The translations under genes were made by a program, and so were the position numbers. A stretch of DNA of 21,124 nucleotides from a virus. Of the stretch, positions 15,428 through 21,124 are shown in pieces. The stretch is from positions 1-21,124 of the IMG/VR virus record IMGVR_UViG_3300047300_000157; one strand, written 5' to 3'. Below the pieces are notes generated by a model. The model saw only the letters and a program-made list of their open reading frames with translations, was not told the origin of the DNA and ran no database searches. Position 1 is the stretch's first letter. Each line of letters opens with the position of its first letter.

Positions 15428-16131
15428 TTGAATATTTTCTTCTTAATCATTCTGACAATAATTTTACTTGTAGCATTCTCCAACGCTTTCTTAGTTGTTG
15501 TACCTATTGTAGATTGATTAAATTTAATTTCTGCGAAGTTGCCATCGTTCATCAATGTCGCTTCACGTGTAGTCTTTGCTTCTCCTAAGCCTGAACCTGT
15601 AAAGTATTCTCCTGTCTCTGCGTTAACAAACTTAACTTGCAATCCCATTCTTGTCACCACTGTTTGCTTTGAGCCATCCTTTAATGAGATAGACTCGTCT
15701 TCACTAACTGAGAAGTCGTAGCACTCGATGTACACAAAGTACTGAGCTAACTTAATCTTGCCTCTTCCATCTAACTTGTTCTCAGATATGCCTGCCTGTG
15801 ATGCTTGAAACTGCTTGACCATGCGGTTCTTAATCTCAGCCTTGTCTTCTGTGAATGTAAAGCGGTTAGTCTCTTCCAAGAACTCAACCACAATATTAGT
15901 CACACCTAGACCCACACGCTTATCTTTTAGCTCAGGATACGCAGCATACACATCCTCATTAATGCCAAGTGACAATAATTGGATGAGCACCTTTGGTCCA
16001 TCATAGTCCATCAAAGAATCTATATTAATCTTCTTCTCAAAACTAGCTTGATACGCCTCCGTTTTGGTCGTGGCAATCTGCCCAAAGGATGCAAACGACA
16101 AGAGCAATAAGCAAATACTCCATCTTACCAT
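15424..16131 (-). CDS. CsgG-like exported protein
   Basis: A 235-aa protein with a signal peptide (MVRWSICLLLLSFASFGQ). The mature part has a pattern I associate with the CsgG family: VGLGVTNIVVEFLEETNRFTFTED at about 72-95, then a KNRMVKQFQASQAGIS helix and loop. An AQYFVYIECYDFSVSED strand at about 129-145 corresponds to the family's G-x-V-x-x-F/Y part. CsgG forms an outer-membrane secretion pore for curli subunits in Enterobacteria, and relatives occur in marine phages and Bacteroidota. There is no lipobox cysteine at the cleavage site, unlike E. coli CsgG, so it may be periplasmic or differently anchored. It overlaps the upstream TM-protein gene by 7 bases and the downstream barrel gene by 4. 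The family call is by pattern and moderately sure; pore function is inferred. Confidence 0.65.
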   Translation of the reverse strand: MVRWSICLLLLSFASFGQIATTKTEAYQASFEKKINIDSLMDYDGPKVLIQLLSLGINEDVYAAYPELKDKRVGLGVTNIVVEFLEETNRFTFTEDKAEIKNRMVKQFQASQAGISENKLDGRGKIKLAQYFVYIECYDFSVSEDESISLKDGSKQTVVTRMGLQVKFVNAETGEYFTGSGLGEAKTTREATLMNDGNFAEIKFNQSTIGTTTKKALENATSKIIVRMIKKKIFK

Positions 16132-16430
16132 TGTGGTGCTTCTTGTAGTTCTTCTTTCTCTGTCTTCTTCTTAGGCTTAGGCTCTGCAGCCTTCTCCTTA
16201 ACAATGACAGTCTTAGTGCCTCCGCTAGAAGCCTGTTGAGTCTGTGCATTGTTGATGACAATCTGTGGTTGCTGTGCAGCTGGTTGCACCACCTCAGTCT
16301 TTGGTTCTTCTTTGTCTCCAAATAAAGACTCAAACTTAGTAGCCACCACACCTGTGATAGTTGTGATAAGTAATGTTACTCCTCCGATTACAGCTCCTTT
16401 AATTGAGCCTCCTTCTTTTTCTTCTGACAT
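16125..16430 (-). CDS. One-TM protein with a charged, proline-containing tail
   Basis: A 101-aa protein with an acidic N-terminus (MSEEKEGG), a single transmembrane segment at about 11-30 (IKGAVIGGVTLLITTITGVV), and a long hydrophilic tail. The tail has a Gln/Ala/Pro part (VVQPAAQQPQIVINNAQTQQ) and a Lys/Glu/Pro part (KEKAAEPKPKKKTEKEELQ). This gives a membrane-anchored extended protein whose tail could span the periplasm, somewhat like TonB in outline, but with no TonB domain. It starts one base after the lipoprotein stop and its end overlaps the CsgG-like gene. I do not recognise a family. A coupling role for the CsgG-like partner is speculation. Confidence 0.7.
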   Translation of the reverse strand: MSEEKEGGSIKGAVIGGVTLLITTITGVVATKFESLFGDKEEPKTEVVQPAAQQPQIVINNAQTQQASSGGTKTVIVKEKAAEPKPKKKTEKEELQEAPQW

Positions 16431-16431
16431 T

Positions 16432-16794
16432 TTATAAATAATTATTGTGGTTAATTGGTCTTTTAATTTGTTCTCCTGAGATGTTAATCACTTCTATGTC
16501 ATACATCCCATGTTTTAATGTATCTAAACTAATCGTCTTAAAGCTAATAGGACTATCTGCCGTGAACCCTAATTTCTTAACAGGTTCTTTGCCACCAAAA
16601 GTATATATTGCTAATGCATACTTTGCTCCTGGGGTTGTAGCTAGTGTAACCTCAAGCGTATTATTCTTAACAACAGCTGAGTTTATAGCCATTACTTTAG
16701 ACTCAGCACCTAAATTAATAGGCTGCTCAATCACGCTAATTTCTTCACACGAAATTACAAATAACAAAAATAAGAATACTAAAAGTCTATTCAT
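16432..16794 (-). CDS. Small lipoprotein
   Basis: A 120-aa protein with a lipoprotein signal: a short basic start, a hydrophobic run (LLVFLFLLFVISC) and a lipobox V-I-S-C16, followed by acidic residues E-E. The mature part is a small beta-rich domain (NNTLEVTLATTPGAKYALAIYTFGG ... YDIEVINISGEQIK), suggesting an immunoglobulin-like sandwich. It is probably lipidated and held in the outer membrane facing the periplasm or the surface. It starts one base after the stop of the cohesin-like gene. The sandwich fold beside cohesin and dockerin-like modules hints at an adhesion or assembly role, which is inference. Confidence 0.75.
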   Translation of the reverse strand: MNRLLVFLFLLFVISCEEISVIEQPINLGAESKVMAINSAVVKNNTLEVTLATTPGAKYALAIYTFGGKEPVKKLGFTADSPISFKTISLDTLKHGMYDIEVINISGEQIKRPINHNNYL

Positions 16795-16795
16795 C

Positions 16796-18538
16796 CTAGA
16801 AGTTGTTGTACCCCGTCAACTTGATGGAGTCGGTTGATAAATTAATTCCTAACTGATAGCCAGTCTTTGAGCTCGCATCCATGTTAGGGGTTACGTTGAT
16901 ATAAGTATTAATGTCCAAAGGATTAATCACCGCACTGAAGCGTATTTTAAATGGAGTCAATTCCCCTGATATAGGAGTCTTTAACTCTTTGTCCAATGAG
17001 CCAAATCTAACTTTGCCTTCTTGATTGTCTACAAAGGTATACCAAGTATTTGGAACATCATTAATGATTTGCTCAAATTTAATTTTCTTTGGATCATAAG
17101 TAAACTCAAACTGCAACGCTGACACTTGTTTCGTATTAGTGTTAATTTTAACAGGAATATCGATCGTACTAGATGTAATTGTTACGTTCTTTAGACTTAC
17201 ATCAATCCCATCACTCGTATTAATTAATAAGTTAGCCGTCTTAGTTACTTCAAGATTTTTCTTTAAACTTGGGATGGCATTGGTTGCAATCGCATTGTTA
17301 ATCACAACCTGAGAGCTGTGACTTCTGTTAATATCACCCGGTATGACAAACTTTAATTTTAGTGGCAGGTTCTGCCCAATCGTACCAGTCTTAAATCGAA
17401 CATAGTTCTTAGTGAATCCCTTCCATAAGCCTGCATTAAATTCGTCTGCTGTAAACGTAGGAGCACTCATATACATGTCCGTTCCTGCCACATAACCAGT
17501 AGGCAATGTAACTAAACTCTCCACACCTGACACTTGTGCAAACAATTTAACTAAGTCACCTCCATCAAATAGTTTGTTTCTGTTCACGTCCGCTGCATAG
17601 TATCCCATGCCTGTGATGATAGACTGATTCTTGAACGTACCATCTAAGTTCTGTGAAATAAACTCAGCCTGTGCTGTGGTGTAGTCAGATACCGTCACCG
17701 CTGCAGCAGATAAATCTTTGATTGAGTCCATGTTAAACATCACACGAACATGATAGACTGTATTAGGCTGGAATCTAGTTTGGTCAACTGGGATGCTTCC
17801 ATCTGACAACGCATCCACTAGATAGGTTTGGTTAGTTACCGAGTCAGTAAATGCTACTCTATGCAATGATAATGCATTTACATTAGCATTTACATCTAGA
17901 GTAGGGTTGATATACTTACTTGCTGTTGGGTCAAGCATAATAACGCTCGTTAGTGGAGTGGTCATTGATGTTGATCCTGCACTACCATTTTGGTTGTATG
18001 CTGCAGCAAAGTTCATCTTAATAGGATCCCAAGCATAGCCAGGTGCATCTGATTTTAACTTATATCTCAAGTTTAATAACTTACCTACCCCTAATCCACC
18101 TTGATTGACTGACCAGTTTAGGTAAACACGAAGAATAGTCTTTGGTCCGCCTTGCGTGTAGGTATAAGAAGAGTTATAGTAACGCACGTTACCATCTGCC
18201 ACATTGTTAGATGATGTTGTTTGCCAAGAGTATCCAGGATAAGTGTAATAACTCATCGATGCCTGAGAACCGGTTGGTAATATGGCATTAGAGTTTGTTA
18301 CGTTGATTAATTGCAATGCTGTATTAGGATACTCAAAGTCAAAATACAACGCACGAGTAGTTAAGTTGCTATTACCATCTGCATGCACTTCTACATCTAA
18401 TGTATCTCCCTTATTAATAACAGAACCCCTTGTGTTTACATTGTTGGTGTCATTAGGGAAGTAAAGTTTTACAGTTTGTGCATAAGAGTTTGTCACAAAT
18501 ATTAGAAAAATTGTGACAAATAATAATAGTTTTTTCAT
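16796..18538 (-). CDS. Large exported protein with cohesin-like and dockerin-like segments
   Basis: A 580-aa protein with a signal peptide (MKKLLLFVTIFLIFVTNSYAQ). An N-terminal cohesin-like beta domain spans about 21-205, with an early GDTLDVEV strand and ALYFDFEYPNTALQLINV. The middle holds a dockerin-like calcium loop, D317-x-N319-x-N321-x-x-x-D325-x-x-D328, in the order of a type I dockerin, with a hydrophobic helix after it (LVKLFAQV). A degenerate second loop follows (GDINRSHSSQ, 401-410). The C-terminal region about 440-575 is again cohesin-like (IDIPVKINTNTKQVSALQFEFTYDPKKIKF). Cohesin and dockerin are the binding pair of cellulosomes and of some bacterial surface complexes, and they are unusual in phages. 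The ATG overlaps the preceding stop as ATGA. The fold calls are by pattern. The product is probably on the cell surface or outside it. Confidence 0.65.
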   Translation of the reverse strand: MKKLLLFVTIFLIFVTNSYAQTVKLYFPNDTNNVNTRGSVINKGDTLDVEVHADGNSNLTTRALYFDFEYPNTALQLINVTNSNAILPTGSQASMSYYTYPGYSWQTTSSNNVADGNVRYYNSSYTYTQGGPKTILRVYLNWSVNQGGLGVGKLLNLRYKLKSDAPGYAWDPIKMNFAAAYNQNGSAGSTSMTTPLTSVIMLDPTASKYINPTLDVNANVNALSLHRVAFTDSVTNQTYLVDALSDGSIPVDQTRFQPNTVYHVRVMFNMDSIKDLSAAAVTVSDYTTAQAEFISQNLDGTFKNQSIITGMGYYAADVNRNKLFDGGDLVKLFAQVSGVESLVTLPTGYVAGTDMYMSAPTFTADEFNAGLWKGFTKNYVRFKTGTIGQNLPLKLKFVIPGDINRSHSSQVVINNAIATNAIPSLKKNLEVTKTANLLINTSDGIDVSLKNVTITSSTIDIPVKINTNTKQVSALQFEFTYDPKKIKFEQIINDVPNTWYTFVDNQEGKVRFGSLDKELKTPISGELTPFKIRFSAVINPLDINTYINVTPNMDASSKTGYQLGINLSTDSIKLTGYNNF

Positions 18539-19074
18539 TCTAGAAGTTTGTTAATCAAAGTGTTACAAGTTTTCTTTAAAGCTGAACTCAAGTTTGTTTG
18601 ATTAAATTTACCTCCTTCGTCTATTAGCAACGTAGACATTGATACCTCTTGTGCAGATTCTTCTGCTATAATTGTTTTCTTAACCTTGCCATCTTTAATT
18701 AACTTACCACGCATGCGGATAACCACAGCGTCGTTATTGCGATGGAACACAGATAAATTAGACTGAGTCTTAATAACATCTAAGTATAATATCTCCACTT
18801 CAATCTTTGTGGTAGAATATGGATTAAGTAAATAATCTTTCTCTTCGACGTATTCTTCAAGCATACCCTTCACGCCAAACTCTAGGTTGCGGTTGCCTGC
18901 AAGCGTACCGATCATCACTTTATTCTGCACAGAAGAGATGTCAATGCTCTCATTGTGAGAAAGAATAATTTCTCTTGCTTTTGCATCATCAAAGAAATGC
19001 AAGTAAATAAAATAACTTTGTGTGCCAAGTCCAATTCCAACTATGCACGATACAATAAATAATAATGCCTTCAT
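18535..19074 (-). CDS. Exported or membrane-anchored protein of unknown function
   Basis: I place the start at the ATG at 19072-19074 (MKALLFIVSCIVGIGLG). The longer frame begins with a TTG at 19089. The 179-aa product has an N-terminal hydrophobic segment of about 25 residues with a cysteine at position 10 (I-V-S-C), which could be a very short lipobox or just part of a membrane anchor. The mature part is an alpha/beta domain with ISSVQNKVMIGTL, TKIEVEILYLDVIKTQS, AVVIRMRGKLIKDGKVKK and a C-terminal helix ALKKTCNTLINKLL. The layout recalls periplasmic proteins of the CsgG/GNA1162-type clusters, but I cannot assign it. It is first in the exported-protein run, just after a probable terminator, and ends in ATGA overlap with the cohesin-like gene. 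Confidence 0.7.
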   Translation of the reverse strand: MKALLFIVSCIVGIGLGTQSYFIYLHFFDDAKAREIILSHNESIDISSVQNKVMIGTLAGNRNLEFGVKGMLEEYVEEKDYLLNPYSTTKIEVEILYLDVIKTQSNLSVFHRNNDAVVIRMRGKLIKDGKVKKTIIAEESAQEVSMSTLLIDEGGKFNQTNLSSALKKTCNTLINKLLE

Positions 19075-19103
19075 AATATAAAAGGACAAGTTTAGCCTTG
19101 TCC
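19075..19103 (-). terminator. Probable intrinsic terminator after the lysis module
   Basis: On the minus strand GGACAAG pairs perfectly with CTTGTCC (7 bp) over a 6-nt loop and is followed by TTTTATATT. The hairpin overlaps the end of the 41-aa gene, and its T-run abuts the ATG of the next gene. It may limit read-through from the lysis genes or act as attenuation. The stem is short, so confidence is moderate. Confidence 0.45.
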
Positions 19104-19217
19104 TCGTGTCTTTTTAGTTCTTTTGTCTTTTGGTCCCGACGTCTTAGCGTGTTTGCCTTTGCGACGTACTCCGAAGGATATCTTCTTTGCTTCGGTTGAT
19201 GATTTTGCTTTTGCCAT
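19092..19217 (-). CDS. Very basic 41-aa protein
   Basis: A small gene reading MAKAKSSTEAKKISFGVRRK and then a Lys/Arg/Gly-rich tail ending KKTRGQG. About 15 of 41 residues are Lys or Arg and two are acidic. It is too small and disordered for a fold call. The ATG shares bases with the endolysin stop as TAATG, which argues strongly for coupled translation. Similar short basic proteins with a GK and RGQG tail are ones I recall from many Bacteroidota phages, with no known role. Binding to nucleic acid is an obvious guess from charge. It could also be a virion-packaged basic peptide. Confidence 0.75.
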   Translation of the reverse strand: MAKAKSSTEAKKISFGVRRKGKHAKTSGPKDKRTKKTRGQG

Positions 19218-20056
19218 TAGCTTAGTAGGTTATAGTATTCTTTGAAGTGTTTTTGACGGTCGGCAAGTCCAATTGTACCGCCATTTACCCGTTTCGTCAC
19301 CAAAGTTACAACTTCTGGCGAACTACCTTTGTCGCAAATAGCCCACAAGTTATTTTTCTTAAAGAAAAACGCTGCGGAGGCTAGTGCATACTTGGTAGCT
19401 ACTAAGTCAGGACTTGATGTTATGTCCTCAGGAACAGTCGCATCAAATGCTTTATAATTTTCTTTACCGGTCAATTGGATATATCCTCTTCCACGGTGCT
19501 TCCAGCCGTCGCCTGACGACTCTGGACCATTACCCATTCTATTGGCATAGACTAAGTTGGCAATCTTCTCAGGCTTACGCTCATAGGCTGTTGCTTGAGC
19601 GATGGTCTTAAAGTATTTTGAGAAAATACTAAGCAAGCCTTTTGCTCCGTAGTTTAAATTCTCTTGAACTGCTCTGAAGCCTCCGCTCTCATGGCCACAC
19701 TGAGCCAAGAAGTGAGCAAGTCTCAATGTTGTTGTAATGCCAAAGCGAGCTGCCGTGTCAGGAATCTGATCAATCACCGTTTGTGGGATATGACCCTTTA
19801 ATTTGCCCAAATTAAAAGCTGAATTTTGCACAATTGGTTGTGCAACTGGAGCCGGTGCTGGAGCTTCTGCCTTTGGTGCGAACATCTTCGCCCAAGTAGC
19901 ATCACCAACCACCCCGTCAGGGGTCAACCCATGAGCAGCTTGCCATCCCTTTACAGCGGCTTCTGTCTTAGGTCCAAACTTACCAATGACATCAACACCC
20001 AATAACTCTTGGAGTTTCTTGACATCGTCCCCTGTTGATCCAACTTTTAATAGCAT
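19217..20056 (-). CDS. Endolysin: peptidoglycan-binding domain plus GH19 chitinase-like lysozyme
   Basis: A 279-aa enzyme that cleaves the peptidoglycan glycan strand at lysis. Residues 1-60 are a PG_binding_1 domain (KVGSTGDDVKKLQELLGV, then DGVVGDATWAKMF). A Pro/Ala linker (61-75) follows. Residues about 80-279 are a glycoside hydrolase family 19 domain with the catalytic helix AQCGHESGGF (118-127, acid E123), ENLNYGA (132-138), and the signature GDGWKHRGRGYIQLTG (182-197). The family usually has two catalytic glutamates; E132 is a candidate for the second. There is no signal peptide, so it needs the holin to reach the wall. It follows the spanin-like gene by one base and its stop overlaps the 41-aa gene. 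Very secure. Confidence 0.93.
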   Translation of the reverse strand: MLLKVGSTGDDVKKLQELLGVDVIGKFGPKTEAAVKGWQAAHGLTPDGVVGDATWAKMFAPKAEAPAPAPVAQPIVQNSAFNLGKLKGHIPQTVIDQIPDTAARFGITTTLRLAHFLAQCGHESGGFRAVQENLNYGAKGLLSIFSKYFKTIAQATAYERKPEKIANLVYANRMGNGPESSGDGWKHRGRGYIQLTGKENYKAFDATVPEDITSSPDLVATKYALASAAFFFKKNNLWAICDKGSSPEVVTLVTKRVNGGTIGLADRQKHFKEYYNLLS

Positions 20057-20057
20057 T

Positions 20058-20672
20058 TTACTTTAATTTATAGAAGTAGTTCAATCCATACATCACATTG
20101 CCATTGATGTCAACGCCTGCACTTAGATTGTATATCTCGTCCTTCTTAGTCTTGTATAGTAATCCCGCTTCTGCACCTCTTATGCCAATGGTATTGTTAA
20201 CCAAGACACCACCTCCAACGTATAGTTGACGGACTGGTGGTGCATACTTAGTAATAGTTTTAGTTTCCTTAACAATCGGTATATTAAAATTATCACGTGT
20301 GCGTCTATATACTATTTTATTTTCTTTGACTGTATCTAACACGGCAATGTACCCATAGTCTCCTACCTTAATAGAGTCTTTATAAACAAATTTGTTTATA
20401 TATAACTTTAACAATGCCATATACTGTTCTTTGAGGCGTGCATAGTTTGTATCAGGTAGCATCTGTGGTTTAGATTCTACCTCTACTACTACCTCGTAAG
20501 GCACTGGCACCTTCTTGATCCGAATGGAATCATGAATTTGCCAAGCTGTGTCATGAACAGTTACGGTATCATTAGGTCTCGCCTCAGCATTTTTGCCTCT
20601 TTCTCTCATCAAGAGAACTAGAAGCACCATGCTGATTAGAAACATGATAATACTAACCTTCAGACTCTTCAT
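20058..20672 (-). CDS. Membrane-anchored protein of the lysis module, spanin-like
   Basis: I choose the ATG at 20670-20672 (204 aa). A GTG at 20688-20690 would add 6 residues. An N-terminal transmembrane segment (about 3-20, SLKVSIIMFLISMVLLVLLM) is followed by a periplasmic part with DTVTVHDTAWQIHDSIRIKK (about 35-54), a helical region, and a C-terminal beta-rich region of about 55 residues (LYVGGGVLVNNTIGIRGAEAG ... YGLNYFYKLK) that looks like outer-membrane or hairpin strands. The layout, an inner-membrane anchor, a periplasmic stretch and a beta-rich end, resembles a unimolecular spanin or the DUF6808-type proteins of Bacteroides phages. It overlaps the holin-like gene upstream. Spanin function is inferred from position and topology. 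Confidence 0.65.
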   Translation of the reverse strand: MKSLKVSIIMFLISMVLLVLLMRERGKNAEARPNDTVTVHDTAWQIHDSIRIKKVPVPYEVVVEVESKPQMLPDTNYARLKEQYMALLKLYINKFVYKDSIKVGDYGYIAVLDTVKENKIVYRRTRDNFNIPIVKETKTITKYAPPVRQLYVGGGVLVNNTIGIRGAEAGLLYKTKKDEIYNLSAGVDINGNVMYGLNYFYKLK

Positions 20673-20940
20673 ATGGTTCGATTTGGCCACCTAGGGCTTT
20701 TTGTCTTTCTGTTTCATTTTGGCGGTTCTTTACTTTCTCGAACGCTGAGATACCAAAACAAGCTGCTGTCAATCCAGCAAAAATCTCAAGAATAATAGGC
20801 TCAATAACGAATTGTTGTTGCATTGCTCCTGTAACAATATCAACTGTTCCATAAGCCACCAACACAATGAATGATGCGAAACCTAGAACAGACTTTTCGT
20901 TGATCTCGTTGTCGTCTTTAAAAATGTCAATTAAAGCCAT
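20653..20940 (-). CDS. Holin-like two-TM protein
   Basis: A 95-aa protein with two predicted membrane helices: about 17-37 (KSVLGFASFIVLVAYGTVDIV) and about 46-66 (IEPIILEIFAGLTAACFGISA). A charged C-terminal tail follows (FEKVKNRQNETERQKALGGQ, then EPYEESEG). The size, two TM segments and charged tail fit class II holins, which form holes that release the endolysin. It stands three genes before the endolysin coding end and overlaps both neighbours. No motif proves holin activity, and it could also be a membrane adaptor. Confidence 0.65.
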   Translation of the reverse strand: MALIDIFKDDNEINEKSVLGFASFIVLVAYGTVDIVTGAMQQQFVIEPIILEIFAGLTAACFGISAFEKVKNRQNETERQKALGGQIEPYEESEG

Positions 20941-21095
20941 TTTCTTCTTTCTTTTATAAGTTTATATAGCTTGAATCCAGTGTAGACTAATGACACAGCC
21001 AATAGTGCTACACGGAGACTAGCCTCGATAGTGGTAAACGATAACATCAAGGTCATCGTATTTAGTATTCCTATTTTCAAATCGTCTTCTGTCAT
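20931..21095 (-). CDS. Small one-TM holin-like protein (54 aa)
   Basis: A short gene from an ATG at 21093-21095, reading MTEDDLKIGILNTMTLMLSF, then EASLRVALLAVSLVYTGFKL and a basic end KERRKWL. One or two hydrophobic stretches (about 11-20 and 27-43) make it a small membrane protein. Its start shares bases with the preceding stop as TAATG, and its end overlaps the 95-aa holin-like gene by 10 bases. Small TM proteins like this precede endolysin genes in Bacteroidota phages. A holin or holin-helper role is probable by context. Confidence 0.65.
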   Translation of the reverse strand: MTEDDLKIGILNTMTLMLSFTTIEASLRVALLAVSLVYTGFKLYKLIKERRKWL

Positions 21096-21124
21096 TACCA
21101 GAGAGCAACAATATTTGTGGCTGC
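21095..21124 (-). CDS. End of an unknown gene (partial)
   Basis: The last nine codons before a TAA at 21095-21097 read AATNIVALW and continue off the right edge. The stop overlaps the next ATG as TAATG, the junction type also seen at the endolysin end. This makes a real upstream gene in the same operon likely, but its identity cannot be told. Confidence 0.4.
   Translation of the reverse strand, partial: AATNIVALW

Noticed and set aside
16043-16351. A 102-codon minus-strand frame rich in Leu, Arg and Trp.
   Set aside because: It overlaps the one-TM protein and the CsgG-like gene in another frame and has no coding character.

Overview
The window looks like part of a tailed phage (Caudoviricetes) genome, or an intact prophage, of a Bacteroidota host. 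It holds a large terminase, a GH19 endolysin with small membrane proteins, a collagen-like tail fibre with a C-terminal S74 chaperone, and tightly overlapping genes. The Bacteroidota assignment is an inference from signal peptides ending in Y-A-Q or F-G-Q, very weak Shine-Dalgarno sites, AT-rich junctions and the style of the tail-fibre modules. No integrase, tRNA, rRNA, CRISPR array or insertion sequence was seen.

Layout on the minus strand, read right to left in the direction of transcription. (1) About 21124-19092: the end of an unknown gene, two small holin-like membrane proteins (54 and 95 aa), a membrane-anchored spanin-like protein, a peptidoglycan-binding/GH19 endolysin and a 41-aa very basic protein, closed by a probable terminator at 19075-19103. 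(2) 19074-14255: six overlapping or abutting genes for envelope or exported proteins: an N-terminally anchored protein, a large secreted protein with cohesin-like and dockerin-like segments, a lipoprotein, a one-TM protein, a CsgG-like protein, and a signal-peptide protein with a low-complexity linker and probable beta-barrel. (3) 14209-7395: the 1842-aa fibre and four small downstream genes, ending at a probable terminator buried in the antisense of the convergent glycosyltransferase gene. (4) 3953-1: a DUF6165-like gene, two small proteins, a GroES-like protein, a probable small terminase partner, TerL, and the first 13 codons of the next gene, which is probably the portal.

The one plus-strand gene (4006-7392) encodes a 1128-aa fusion: a SAM methyltransferase, a GT-A glycosyltransferase, a GT4-like GT-B glycosyltransferase, and a C-terminal domain resembling the bacterial autotransporter heptosyltransferase (BAHT) family, including its four-cysteine metal-binding motif. 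With the neighbouring DUF6165 gene and a fibre carrying hundreds of Ser/Thr in a proline-free Gly-X-Y array, it suggests a phage-encoded system that glycosylates its own fibre or a host surface protein. That link is inference.

The two parts most likely to hold undescribed biology are this glycosylation cassette and the exported-protein operon with CsgG-like and cohesin/dockerin-like members. The operon sits between the lysis and fibre modules.
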